The notes below the pieces were generated by a model. That model saw nothing but the letters and a program-made list of their open reading frames with translations, was not told the origin of the DNA and made no database searches. A stretch of 64,000 nt of DNA from Rhodoblastus sp963703385 (GTDB lineage Bacteria; Pseudomonadota; Alphaproteobacteria; Rhizobiales; Beijerinckiaceae): contig OY969816.1 in assembly GCA_963703385.1 (NCBI GenBank), forward strand, positions 1,178,001-1,242,000, read 5' to 3'. This document shows positions 28,176-36,319 of the stretch, piece by piece. A program made the translations under genes and the position numbers. Each line of letters opens with the position of its first letter. The first letter of the stretch is position 1.

Positions 28176-28481
28176 ATGGCCAAGAAAAGCAAGACCGAGC
28201 ACAACCAGAAGCGGGCGAAGCTCGCCGCCCAGAAGGCGCCCAAGCGGGCCCGTCTGCGCGCGATCGCCAAGGACCGTTCGCTGAGCGTCGAGGAGCGCTT
28301 CACGGCGACCCTGAAGCTTGCCGAAATGCCGCGCAATTCCTGCATCAATCGCGTGCGGAACCGCTGCGAGGTGACGGGCCGTCCGCGCGCCTATAACCGC
28401 AAGCTGAAAATGTCGCGCATCGCGCTTCGCGAACTGGGCTCCAGGGGTTTGATCCCGGGCCTCGTGAAGTCGAGCTGGTAA
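28176..28481 (+). CDS. rpsN: 30S ribosomal protein S14 (zinc-independent form)
   Basis: A 101-residue long-form S14 without the CxxC pairs of the zinc form. Conserved end: SRIALRELGSRGLIPGLVKS. It lies 45 bp after rplE and 10 bp before rpsH. Confidence 0.97.
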   Translation: MAKKSKTEHNQKRAKLAAQKAPKRARLRAIAKDRSLSVEERFTATLKLAEMPRNSCINRVRNRCEVTGRPRAYNRKLKMSRIALRELGSRGLIPGLVKSSW

Positions 28482-28491
28482 GGAGACCGAC

Positions 28492-28890
28492 ATGGCGATC
28501 AATGATCCTGTGGGCGATCTGCTCACCCGCATCCGCAACGCCCAGATGCGCCGCAAGTCCTCGGTGTCGTCGCCGGGCTCGCGGTTGCGCGCAAACGTCC
28601 TCGACGTGCTCAAGGACGAGGGCTATATCCGCGGCTATAGCGTCACGGAATTTGACAATGGCCGCACCGATTTCGAAATCGAGCTGAAATATTTCGACGG
28701 TCAGCCGGTCATCCGCGAAATCACCCGCGTTTCCAAACCCGGTCGTCGCGTTTACGCGGCCGTGAGCGCGCTGCCGCGCGTCGCGAACGGTTTGGGCATC
28801 GCGATCATTTCGACCCCGAAGGGCGTTCTCGCGGATCATGCCGCGCGCGACGCCAATGTCGGCGGCGAAGTGCTCGCGACGGTCTTCTGA
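28492..28890 (+). CDS. rpsH: 30S ribosomal protein S8
   Basis: A 132-residue protein that organises the 30S platform and, in E. coli, represses the spc operon by binding its mRNA near rplE. MAINDPVGDLLTRIRNAQMR and the ISTPKGVLADHAAR C-terminal site are conserved. Confidence 0.98.
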   Translation: MAINDPVGDLLTRIRNAQMRRKSSVSSPGSRLRANVLDVLKDEGYIRGYSVTEFDNGRTDFEIELKYFDGQPVIREITRVSKPGRRVYAAVSALPRVANGLGIAIISTPKGVLADHAARDANVGGEVLATVF

Positions 28891-28912
28891 TCCGAAACGA
28901 GGAGGAGCAAAC

Positions 28913-29446
28913 ATGTCTCGTATCGGCAAGAAGCCCGTTGTCGTCCCGGCCGGCGTCACCGCCAAGGTCGAGGGCCAGAAGGTGACCGTCAAGGGCGCCA
29001 AGGGGGAACTGTCCTTCGTCGTCCATGACGATGTCTCGGTGTCGATGAACGACAACCAGATCAAGGTCGATCCGCGTTTCGAAACCAAGCGCGCCCGCGC
29101 GCTGTGGGGCACGGCGCGCGCCCAGATCAACAGCCTGGTGGTCGGCGTCACGCAGGGCTTCGAAAAGAAGCTCGAAATCACCGGCGTCGGTTACAAGGCG
29201 GCGGTGGCGGGCAAGAACCTGCAATTGTCGCTCGGCTACAGCCACGACATCAATTTTCCGATCCCGGCCGGCATCGCCATCGTGACGCCCAAGCCGACGG
29301 AAATCACCGTGACCGGCATCGACAAGCGCCAGGTCGGCCAGGTGGCCGCCGAAATCCGCGAATATCGCGCGCCTGAGCCTTACAAGGGCAAGGGCGTCAA
29401 ATATGCCGGTGAATTCATCTTCCGCAAGGAAGGCAAGAAGAAGTAA
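28913..29446 (+). CDS. rplF: 50S ribosomal protein L6
   Basis: A 177-residue protein near the factor-binding site. Two related domains are visible, ending in PEPYKGKGVKYAGEFIFRKE. ATG 28913 follows GAGGAGCAAAC. rplR is 12 bp downstream. Confidence 0.98.
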   Translation: MSRIGKKPVVVPAGVTAKVEGQKVTVKGAKGELSFVVHDDVSVSMNDNQIKVDPRFETKRARALWGTARAQINSLVVGVTQGFEKKLEITGVGYKAAVAGKNLQLSLGYSHDINFPIPAGIAIVTPKPTEITVTGIDKRQVGQVAAEIREYRAPEPYKGKGVKYAGEFIFRKEGKKK

Positions 29447-29458
29447 GGAACCCGCGTC

Positions 29459-29818
29459 ATGGCAAAGGAACAATCCGCCGACCGCCGCAAGGCGCGCGTT
29501 CGCCGCACCCTTCGCGCCCGCGCCTATGGCAAGCCGCGTCTGTCGGTCTTCCGCTCGTCGAAGCAGATCTATGCCCAGATCATCGACGACGCGAACGGCG
29601 TCACCGTGGCTGCGGCCTCTTCGCTCGAGAAGGACAATCGCGGCGCGCTCAAGACCGGCGCCAATATCGAGGCCGCCAAGACGATCGGCAAGCTGATCGC
29701 CGAACGCGCGGTCGCCGCCGGCGTCAAGGAAGTCCTGTTCGACCGCGGCGCCTATATGTACCACGGCCGCGTCAAGGCCCTGGCCGACGGCGCGCGCGAG
29801 GGTGGCCTGCAGTTCTAG
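29459..29818 (+). CDS. rplR: 50S ribosomal protein L18
   Basis: A 119-residue 5S rRNA-binding protein. RLSVFRSSKQIYAQIIDD and FDRGAYMYHGRVKALADGAR are diagnostic. A 170-bp gap containing a CCCCACCCT-type hairpin follows before rpsE. Confidence 0.97.
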   Translation: MAKEQSADRRKARVRRTLRARAYGKPRLSVFRSSKQIYAQIIDDANGVTVAAASSLEKDNRGALKTGANIEAAKTIGKLIAERAVAAGVKEVLFDRGAYMYHGRVKALADGAREGGLQF

Positions 29819-29821
29819 GCC

Positions 29822-29858
29822 GACCCCCCACCCTGACCCTCCCCACAGGGGGGAGGGA
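29822..29858. repeat. CCCCACCCT-type dispersed hairpin element
   Basis: GACCCCCCACCCTGACCCTC followed by CCCACAGGGGGGAGGG, facing C-rich and G-rich arms directly after rplR. Same family as 9425-9460, also placed just after a stop codon. Here it interrupts the spc gene run. Confidence 0.6.
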
Positions 29859-29988
29859 AGGGGAACATGCTTTTCGGCGCCTTTTATGGCGCCGGTAGAA
29901 CCGCTTGAACCGGCCTACGCCGGCTTCGGGCAATCCCAGCGAGCGGGCGTTTTTCAAGAAACGTTCCGCGCAAGTGACGGACAAGAAT

Positions 29989-30567
29989 ATGGCTCGTGAA
30001 GGTGAAGGCGGTCGCGGACGCGATCGCGACCGCAAGGTTGAAGAGCGCGACAGCGAATTCGTGGATCGTCTGGTCCACATCAATCGCGTCGCGAAAGTCG
30101 TGAAGGGCGGCCGCCGTTTCGGCTTCGCCGCGCTCGTCGTCGTTGGCGACCAGAAGGGTCGCGTCGGTTTCGGCCATGGCAAGGCGCGCGAAGTGCCGGA
30201 AGCCATCCGCAAGGCGACGGAATCGGCCAAGCGCGGGCTGATCCGCGTGCCGCTGCGCGAGGGCCGCACCCTGCATCATGACGTGAATGGCCGCCATGGC
30301 GCGGGCCGCGTCATCCTGCGCGCGGCGCCCGCCGGCACCGGCATCATCGCCGGCGGCCCGATGCGCGCCGTGTTCGAGACGCTCGGCGTCCATGACGTCG
30401 TCGCCAAGTCGCAGGGCTCGTCGAACCCCTACAACATGGTCCGCGCCACCTTCGACGCGCTGAAGGCCGAGGATTCGCCCCGCGCGGTCGCCGCGCGCCG
30501 CGGCATGAAGGTTTCCGTGCTCCAGTCGCGCCGCCCCGGCGGCGAAGACGGAACGGCTGAAGGCTGA
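29989..30567 (+). CDS. rpsE: 30S ribosomal protein S5
   Basis: A 192-residue protein that controls decoding accuracy. The N terminus is charged (GEGGRGRDRDRKVEERDSEF), then HINRVAKVVKGGRRFGFAAL and the second domain with RGAGRVILRAAPAGTGI-like sequence. ATG 29989 gives normal length for alphaproteobacteria, although the frame is open farther upstream. Confidence 0.96.
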   Translation: MAREGEGGRGRDRDRKVEERDSEFVDRLVHINRVAKVVKGGRRFGFAALVVVGDQKGRVGFGHGKAREVPEAIRKATESAKRGLIRVPLREGRTLHHDVNGRHGAGRVILRAAPAGTGIIAGGPMRAVFETLGVHDVVAKSQGSSNPYNMVRATFDALKAEDSPRAVAARRGMKVSVLQSRRPGGEDGTAEG

Positions 30568-30578
30568 GGGAGCGCGTC

Positions 30579-30764
30579 ATGACCGAAGCCAAAACCATCA
30601 CGGTCGTCCAGACCAAGAGCCCGATCGGCCGCCCCGCCGACCAGCGCCAGGCGCTGGTCGGTCTGAAGCTCAACAAGATCGGCCGCACGGCGGTGTTGAA
30701 AGACACCCCCGCCGTGCGCGGCATGATCGAAAAAGTCGCGCATCTCGTGCGCGTCGAAGCCTAA
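30579..30764 (+). CDS. rpmD: 50S ribosomal protein L30
   Basis: A 61-residue protein: KTITVVQTKSPIGRPADQRQ, then GLKLNKIGRTAVLKDTPAVR and a short C terminus. It sits 11 bp after rpsE and 15 bp before rplO. Confidence 0.97.
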   Translation: MTEAKTITVVQTKSPIGRPADQRQALVGLKLNKIGRTAVLKDTPAVRGMIEKVAHLVRVEA

Positions 30765-30779
30765 AGAGGAGCGACGCAC

Positions 30780-31250
30780 ATGAAGCTCAACGGCATTTCC
30801 GACAATCCCGGCGCCTCCAAGGAGCGGATGCGCGTCGGACGCGGCATCGGTTCGGGCAAGGGCAAGACCGCGGGTCGCGGCGTCAAGGGCCAGAAGGCCC
30901 GCACCGGCGTCGCCATCAAGGGTTTCGAAGGCGGCCAGATGCCCCTGCATCGTCGTCTGCCCAAGCGCGGCTTCTGGAATCCCTTCTCGGTGGATTACAA
31001 CGAGGTCAATCTCGGCCGCATCCAGCAGGCCGTGGAAGCCGGCAAGCTCGACGCCAGCGCCCCGGTGACGCTGGAAGTCCTGATCGGCGCCGGCGTGGTC
31101 TCCAAGCCGCGCGACGGCGTAAAAATCCTCGGCAATGGCGAATTGAAGGCCAAGCTGACCTTCGAGGTCGCCGCCGCATCGAAGTCGGCGGTCGCCGCGA
31201 TCGAAAAGGCGGGCGGCGCGGTCAAGCTGCTTGCGGCGGCCGAGGCCTGA
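30780..31250 (+). CDS. rplO: 50S ribosomal protein L15
   Basis: A 156-residue late-assembly protein. The glycine-rich extended N terminus GSGKGKTAGRGVKGQKAR and GFEGGQMPLHRRLPKRGF are diagnostic. A hairpin with T-run follows at 31309 before secY. Confidence 0.97.
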   Translation: MKLNGISDNPGASKERMRVGRGIGSGKGKTAGRGVKGQKARTGVAIKGFEGGQMPLHRRLPKRGFWNPFSVDYNEVNLGRIQQAVEAGKLDASAPVTLEVLIGAGVVSKPRDGVKILGNGELKAKLTFEVAAASKSAVAAIEKAGGAVKLLAAAEA

Positions 31251-31308
31251 AAAATTTTTGGGAAAATTTCGTCGGAAAGGACGTGATTTTCTTCTAACGA
31301 AAGTCTAA

Positions 31309-31343
31309 ACGGGGCGGGCGACGACGAGTCTCCGCCCCGTTTT
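31309..31343 (+). terminator. Terminator-like hairpin between rplO and secY
   Basis: ACGGGGCGG (31309-31317) pairs with CCGCCCCGT (31332-31340) and runs into TTTT. It stands 58 bp after rplO in the middle of the spc gene run, where partial termination would lower expression of secY relative to ribosomal proteins. Confidence 0.65.
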
Positions 31344-31406
31344 CGCAGGCCCGCGCCGCGCTTTTTTTGAAGCCGGCAAGGGCGACCGACATCTGGAGCT
31401 TTGCAA

Positions 31407-32741
31407 ATGGCCTCGGCGGCTGAACAGCTTGCGGCTAACCTCAATTTCGCGTCCTTCGGCAAGGCCGAGGAGCTCAAGAAGCGTATCTGGTTCACGCTCG
31501 GAGCCCTGATGGTCTATCGCCTTGGCACCTACATTCCGCTGCCGGGCATCGATCCCGCCGCTTTCGCCGCCCATTTCCAGAGCCATCAGCAGGGCGTGCT
31601 GCAGATGTTCAACATGTTCGCCGGCGGCGCCGTGCAGCGCATGGCGATCTTCGCCCTGAACATCATGCCCTATATCTCGGCCTCGATCATCGTTCAGCTG
31701 ATGACCTCGGTCATTCCCACGCTCGAACAGCTCAAGAAAGAGGGCGAGCAGGGCCGCAAGGTCATGAACCAATACACCCGCTACCTCACGGTGGTGATCG
31801 CGGCCTTCCAGGCCTATGGCATAGCGGTCGGCCTTGAGGGCCAGTCCAATGTCGTGACCGATCCGGGCTGGTTCTTTCGCATTACCACGGTGCTGACGCT
31901 GATGGGCGGCACGCTGTTCCTGATGTGGCTCGGCGAGCAGATCACCGCGCGCGGCGTCGGCAACGGATCGTCGCTGATCATTTTCGCCGGCATCGTCGCC
32001 GCTTTCCCGTCGGCCATCGCCAATACGCTGGAGCTGGCGCGCCAGGGCGCGATCTCGCCGCTGGTGCTGCTCGGCCTGCTGGTCATGTCCTCCGCCGTGG
32101 TGGGCTTCATCGTCTTCATGGAGCGCGCCCAGCGTCGCCTGCTGATCACTTATCCAAAGCGCCAGCAGGGCAACCGGATCTATGAGGGCCAGACCTCGTT
32201 CCTGCCGCTGAAATTGAACACTTCGGGCGTGATTCCGCCGATCTTCGCCTCCTCGCTGCTGCTGCTGCCGACCACCATCGCCAGTTTCGCCCAGAACAAC
32301 GGCTCGACCGGGGTGCTCGGCTTCCTGGCGACCTATCTCGGCCACGGCCGCCCGGCCTATATGATCTTCTATGCGGGGCTGATCGTGTTCTTCGCCTTCT
32401 TCTACACCGCGATCGTGTTCGATCCGGTCGAGACCGCGGAAAATCTGAAAAAGCACGGCGGCTTCATTCCCGGCGTGCGTCCCGGCGATCGGACCGCCCA
32501 TTTCATCGATCACGTGCTGACCCGGGTCACGGTCCTGGGCGCCGGCTATCTCGCCTTGATCTGCCTTTTGCCGGAAATGCTGATTTCGCAATTCGCCTTG
32601 CCCTTCTATTTCGGCGGCACGTCTCTGTTGATCGTCGTCAGTGTGACCATGGATACGGTCGCGCAGATCCATGGCCATCTCCAGGCCCAGCAATATGAGG
32701 GTCTGGTGAAAAAGGCCAAACTTAGGGGAAGAAAGAAATGA
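31407..32741 (+). CDS. secY: Preprotein translocase subunit SecY
   Basis: A 444-residue channel protein with ten transmembrane segments, through which Sec substrates cross or enter the inner membrane. YRLGTYIPLPGID near the first span, NIMPYISASIIVQLMT at the second, and FIPGVRPGDRTA before the last spans are conserved. ATG 31407 is preferred over the TTG two codons upstream. It overlaps adk by 4 bp. Confidence 0.97.
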   Translation: MASAAEQLAANLNFASFGKAEELKKRIWFTLGALMVYRLGTYIPLPGIDPAAFAAHFQSHQQGVLQMFNMFAGGAVQRMAIFALNIMPYISASIIVQLMTSVIPTLEQLKKEGEQGRKVMNQYTRYLTVVIAAFQAYGIAVGLEGQSNVVTDPGWFFRITTVLTLMGGTLFLMWLGEQITARGVGNGSSLIIFAGIVAAFPSAIANTLELARQGAISPLVLLGLLVMSSAVVGFIVFMERAQRRLLITYPKRQQGNRIYEGQTSFLPLKLNTSGVIPPIFASSLLLLPTTIASFAQNNGSTGVLGFLATYLGHGRPAYMIFYAGLIVFFAFFYTAIVFDPVETAENLKKHGGFIPGVRPGDRTAHFIDHVLTRVTVLGAGYLALICLLPEMLISQFALPFYFGGTSLLIVVSVTMDTVAQIHGHLQAQQYEGLVKKAKLRGRKK

Positions 32742-33319
32742 GACTGATTCTGCTCGGACCGCCCGGCGCTGGCAAAGGCACGCAATCGACGCGCCTGGAA
32801 AAGAAATACGGCATTCCGCAGCTCTCCACCGGCGACATGCTGCGCGCCGCGGTCAAGGCGGGTACGCCGATCGGCCTGAAAGCCAAGGCGGTGATGGAAT
32901 CGGGCGGCCTCGTTTCCGACGAAATCGTCGTCGGCATCATCGCCGACCGCATCGGCGAGGCGGATTGCGCCAAGGGTTTCATCCTCGATGGTTTTCCGCG
33001 CACCGTGGCGCAAGCCAAGTCGCTTGAGACCATGCTCAAGCATAAGAACATGAAGCTCGACGCCGTTGTCGAGCTGGTCGTCGATGAAAAGGCCCTGGTC
33101 GCGCGCATGGAAAACCGCGTCAAGGAGACGCTGGCCGCAGGCGGGACGGTGCGGGCCGACGACAATCCGGAGGCCTTCGCCAAGCGCCTGAGCCAGTACC
33201 GCGAGCAGACCGCGCCGGTCTCCCATTATTACAAGTCGGTCGGCGAGTTGCGCACGGTCGACGGCATGGCGGCGATCGACGCCGTGACCGCCCAGCTCGA
33301 TACGGTTCTGGCCAGGTAA
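32738..33319 (+). CDS. adk: Adenylate kinase (short-lid form)
   Basis: A 193-residue kinase that interconverts ATP, ADP and AMP. The P-loop is GPPGAGKGTQ at residues 7-16, followed by LSTGDMLRAA and DGFPRT. The lid is the short type (GGTVRADDN), as in other alphaproteobacteria. ATGA overlap with secY. Confidence 0.97.
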   Translation: MRLILLGPPGAGKGTQSTRLEKKYGIPQLSTGDMLRAAVKAGTPIGLKAKAVMESGGLVSDEIVVGIIADRIGEADCAKGFILDGFPRTVAQAKSLETMLKHKNMKLDAVVELVVDEKALVARMENRVKETLAAGGTVRADDNPEAFAKRLSQYREQTAPVSHYYKSVGELRTVDGMAAIDAVTAQLDTVLAR

Positions 33320-33345
33320 TTGGCCGGAAATCCGCCGAAAAGCGG

Positions 33346-33374
33346 TTGACGGGAGGCCGTCGCCGCTGTAGGTG
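33346..33374 (+). promoter_or_regulatory. Candidate promoter for the rpsM-rpsK-rpoA-rplQ group
   Basis: TTGACG (33346-33351), a 17-bp spacer and TAGGTG (33369-33374), 27 bp after the adk stop. It would restart transcription before the alpha-operon genes. The -35 is strong; the -10 is weak. Confidence 0.4.
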
Positions 33375-33488
33375 AAAAAAACCTCATTCCGCGCTTCGGC
33401 TTGAAAAGGCTGGAGCGCTGTTTTTCTTTTTCCCGAGGTTCCAATTCCCGCACGGGCCGGCCTCCACCGGACGCGGGCTTAACCCGGG

Positions 33489-33542
33489 CCGCTTGGCCGC
33501 ATCAGGCCGCTTGGCCCCATCAGGCCTTTTGGCCCCATATGG
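33489..33542. repeat. Three 18-bp tandem repeats abutting the rpsM ribosome binding site
   Basis: Units at 33489, 33507 and 33525 read CCGCTTGGCCGCATCAGG, CCGCTTGGCCCCATCAGG and CCTTTTGGCCCCATATGG. The last two G bases start GGAGAGAAAA, the rpsM ribosome binding site. Confidence 0.8.
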
Positions 33543-33550
33543 AGAGAAAA

Positions 33551-33919
33551 ATGGCTCGTATAGCCGGCGTCAATATTCCGACCAACAAGCGCGTCGTCAT
33601 CGCGCTCCAGTATATTCACGGCATTGGCTCCAGGAAGGCGGAAGAGATCTGCGAGAAGGTCAACATTCCCGCCGCGCGCCGCGTCAATGAACTGACCGAC
33701 GCGGAAGTGCTTCAAATTCGCGAAACCATCGACCGCGACTATATGGTGGAAGGCGACCTGCGCCGCGAAGTCGCGATGAACATCAAGCGCCTGATGGACC
33801 TCGGCTGCTATCGCGGCCTGCGCCACCGCCGTCAGCTCCCGGTTCGCGGACAGCGCACCCACACCAACGCCCGCACCCGCAAGGGCAAGGCCAAGCCGAT
33901 CGCCGGCAAGAAGAAGTAA
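33551..33919 (+). CDS. rpsM: 30S ribosomal protein S13
   Basis: A 122-residue head protein that bridges to the 50S subunit. MARIAGVNIPTNKRVVIALQ and the basic GQRTHTNARTRKGKAKPIAG tail are diagnostic. ATG 33551 follows GGAGAGAAAA; the frame is open through the upstream repeats, but these encode only a WPHQA repeat. Confidence 0.98.
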   Translation: MARIAGVNIPTNKRVVIALQYIHGIGSRKAEEICEKVNIPAARRVNELTDAEVLQIRETIDRDYMVEGDLRREVAMNIKRLMDLGCYRGLRHRRQLPVRGQRTHTNARTRKGKAKPIAGKKK

Positions 33920-33937
33920 GAACTTCTTTCATTTTTT

Positions 33938-34025
33938 GCCTAAAACGCAGCAAAGCGGCGTTTTAGGCGCCCGGCGCATCAGCGCCGCGTCGCGTTCGCT
34001 CCTAGCCAGCCCAAGGGCTGGCAGG
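33938..34025. repeat. Hairpin and short member of the array-related repeat family
   Basis: GCCTAAAACGC (33938-33948) pairs perfectly with GCGTTTTAGGC (33958-33968). Then TTCGCTCCTAGCCAGCCC followed by AAGGGCTGGCAGG at 33995-34025, whose TTCG-TCCTAGCCA start and hairpin match, on the opposite strand, the tandem array at 10671-11500. Confidence 0.65.
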
Positions 34026-34102
34026 ACGAGATCATAGGGCGGTCAATCGCCCGTTAACCCGAGCGCCTGGAATCACGGGCGCGCCAGAAGGACTGACAGA
34101 AT

Positions 34103-34492
34103 ATGGCCAAGGACAACACCCGCGTTCGCCGCAAGGAGCGCAAGAACATCGCCTCCGGCGTCGCGCATGTCTATTCCTCGTTCAACAACACGATGATCAC
34201 CATCGCCGACGCCCAGGGGAACACCATTTCCTGGTCTTCCGCCGGCACGATGGGGTTTAAAGGCTCGCGCAAGTCGACCCCCTACGCCGCGCAGATGGCC
34301 GCCGAGGACGCCGCCCGCAAGGCTTCGGAACATGGCATGCGCACCGTGGAAGTCGAAGTTTCCGGCCCCGGTTCGGGCCGTGAATCGGCGCTCCGCGCGC
34401 TCCAGGCGGCCGGCTTCACCGTCACCTCGATCCGCGACGTGACTCCGATCCCGCACAACGGCTGCCGCCCGCGCAAGCGCCGCCGCGTCTGA
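34103..34492 (+). CDS. rpsK: 30S ribosomal protein S11
   Basis: A 129-residue platform protein. GVAHVYSSFNNTMITIADAQ and TPIPHNGCRPRKRRRV are diagnostic. It lies 183 bp after rpsM across the repeat-filled gap and 114 bp before rpoA. Confidence 0.98.
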   Translation: MAKDNTRVRRKERKNIASGVAHVYSSFNNTMITIADAQGNTISWSSAGTMGFKGSRKSTPYAAQMAAEDAARKASEHGMRTVEVEVSGPGSGRESALRALQAAGFTVTSIRDVTPIPHNGCRPRKRRRV

Positions 34493-34606
34493 TTTTTTCT
34501 GAAATGGCGCGCGGGGCTTCGACGGACGCCTCGCGCGTTTTCCGTAAAACGGGCCGCCGGCCATGGTTGACGAACCGATATGCCACGGCCCGAGGAAGAG
34601 GCAAAA

Positions 34607-35623
34607 ATGATTCAGAAGAACTGGCAGGAACTCATCAAGCCGAACAAGCTGCATGTGACGGCCGGCGACGACCCGAAGCGTGTGGCGACCGTGGTCGCCG
34701 AGCCGCTGGAGCGCGGCTTCGGCCTGACCCTGGGCAACGCCTTGCGCCGCATTCTGCTGTCGTCGCTGCAAGGCGCCGCCATCACCTCCGTCCATATCGA
34801 CGGCGTGCTGCATGAGTTTTCGTCCATTCCCGGCGTGCGCGAGGATGTGACCGACATCGTCCTGAACATCAAGGACGTGGCCATCAAGATGCATGGCGAC
34901 GGCCCCAAGCGCATGACCCTGAAAAAGGTTGGCCCGGGCGTGGTCTATGCCGGCGACATCGGCGTGACCGGCGACATCGCGGTGCTGAACCCGACCCTGC
35001 CGCTCTGCACCCTGGACGAGGGCGCGGAAATCCGCATGGAGTTCACCGTCAACACCGGCAAGGGCTATGTCCCCGCGGACCGCAACCGCGCCGAGGACGC
35101 GCCGATCGGCCTGATCCCGGTCGATTCGATTTATTCGCCGGTGAAAAAGGTTTCCTACAGGATCGAGCCGACCCGCGAGGGCCAGGTGCTCGACTATGAC
35201 AAGCTGACCCTGGAGCTCGAGACCAACGGCTCGCTGACGCCCGAGGACGCGGTCGCCTTCGCCGCCCGCATCCTGCAGGACCAGTTGAACGTCTTCGTCA
35301 ATTTCGAGGAGCCCAAGCGCGAGGAACATGCGCCCTCGATCCCCGAACTCGCCTTCAACCCGGCGCTGCTCAAGAAGGTGGACGAGCTGGAGCTGTCGGT
35401 CCGCTCGGCGAACTGCCTGAAGAACGACAATATCGTCTATATCGGCGACCTGATCCAGAAGACGGAAGCGGAAATGCTGCGCACGCCGAACTTCGGCCGC
35501 AAGTCGCTCAACGAAATCAAGGAAGTGCTGGCCCAGATGGGCCTGCATCTCGGCATGGAAGTCGCCGGCTGGCCGCCGGAAAATATCGACGAACTCGCCA
35601 AGCGCTTCGAGGAGCATTATTGA
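34607..35623 (+). CDS. rpoA: RNA polymerase alpha subunit
   Basis: A 338-residue protein. The N-terminal domain (GFGLTLGNALRRILLSSLQG) dimerises and assembles the polymerase; the C-terminal domain (SVRSANCLKNDNIVYIGDL, then GRKSLNEIKEVL) binds activators and UP elements. ATG 34607 is chosen because homology starts MIQKNWQELIKP. Confidence 0.98.
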   Translation: MIQKNWQELIKPNKLHVTAGDDPKRVATVVAEPLERGFGLTLGNALRRILLSSLQGAAITSVHIDGVLHEFSSIPGVREDVTDIVLNIKDVAIKMHGDGPKRMTLKKVGPGVVYAGDIGVTGDIAVLNPTLPLCTLDEGAEIRMEFTVNTGKGYVPADRNRAEDAPIGLIPVDSIYSPVKKVSYRIEPTREGQVLDYDKLTLELETNGSLTPEDAVAFAARILQDQLNVFVNFEEPKREEHAPSIPELAFNPALLKKVDELELSVRSANCLKNDNIVYIGDLIQKTEAEMLRTPNFGRKSLNEIKEVLAQMGLHLGMEVAGWPPENIDELAKRFEEHY

Positions 35624-35629
35624 TCTTTT

Positions 35630-35650
35630 GCCGGCCGCGTTGCGGCCGGC
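35630..35650. other. GC-rich hairpin after rpoA
   Basis: GCCGGCCGC (35630-35638), loop GTT, GCGGCCGGC (35642-35650), just after the rpoA stop and with no T-run after it. Possibly an mRNA 3' protector. Confidence 0.5.
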
Positions 35651-35667
35651 GCCCCTCGCGTCAGCTC

Positions 35668-35750
35668 GGCCATAGCCCGTCTATGGACGGGCGTCCAAAA
35701 GACGCCCTCCGGCATTCGCTCCTAGCCAAGCCCGGTGGGCTTGGCAAAAG
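35668..35750. repeat. Single long-form member of the array-related repeat family
   Basis: GGCCATAGCCCGT, ACGGGCGTC, GACGCCCT, TTCGCTCCTAGCCA and a hairpin CCAAGCCCGGTGGGCTTGG occur in the same order as in the reverse complement of the long units at 10671-11047. Located between rpoA and rplQ. Confidence 0.7.
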
Positions 35751-35857
35751 TTGACGACGACAGTTCCGGTGGTCGTGAGGTTATCCGCCCCTTGAGGGCA
35801 AAGCACGGAACGGCCGTTCCTTGGCACGGCGGCCGTAAAAAACTAAGGAGTCGCCGC

Positions 35858-36253
35858 ATGTATCATGGTCGTTCCAAGCGCCGGTTCAACCGGACCGCCG
35901 AGCATCGCAAGGCGATGTTCGCCAATCTTTCGCAGGCGCTCATCAAGCATGAGCAGATCGTCACCACCCTGCCCAAGGCCAAGGATCTGCGTCCGGTGGT
36001 CGAGAAGCTGGTGACGCTCGGCAAGCGCGGCGACCTGCACGCCCGCCGTCAGGCCATCGCCCAGATCAAGGACGTCGAGCTGGTCAAAAAACTGTTCGAC
36101 GTGCTCGGCCCCCGCTACAAGGAGCGCCAGGGGGGCTATACCCGCGTGCTGAAGGCCGGCTTCCGCTACGGCGACAACGCGGCGATGGCGGTGATCGAAT
36201 TCGTCGACCGCGACGTCGACGCCAAGGGCGCCGCCCAAGCCGCCGCCGAATAA
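35858..36253 (+). CDS. rplQ: 50S ribosomal protein L17
   Basis: A 131-residue tunnel-exit protein. The start MYHGRSKRRFNRTAEHRKAM varies slightly from the usual MRHG or MRHR. AAGGAG precedes the ATG. Last gene of the ribosomal block; a strong terminator follows. Confidence 0.97.
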   Translation: MYHGRSKRRFNRTAEHRKAMFANLSQALIKHEQIVTTLPKAKDLRPVVEKLVTLGKRGDLHARRQAIAQIKDVELVKKLFDVLGPRYKERQGGYTRVLKAGFRYGDNAAMAVIEFVDRDVDAKGAAQAAAE

Positions 36254-36283
36254 TTTCATTTTCGCGAAAACGCGAGCAAGAAG

Positions 36284-36316
36284 CGCCGCCGGATAGTGGG
36301 TCCGGCGGCGTTTTTC
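36284..36316 (+). terminator. Rho-independent terminator of the ribosomal block
   Basis: CGCCGCCGGA (36284-36293), a 7-nt loop, TCCGGCGGCG (36301-36310), then TTTTT. Perfect 10-bp stem placed 31 bp after rplQ; it may also serve the convergent transporter gene. Confidence 0.88.
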
Positions 36317-36319
36317 TTA

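Noticed and set aside
33401..33550. Extended S13 start at 33401
   Set aside because: The added peptide is a WPHQA repeat from the 18-bp tandem units; the true start has a clear ribosome binding site.
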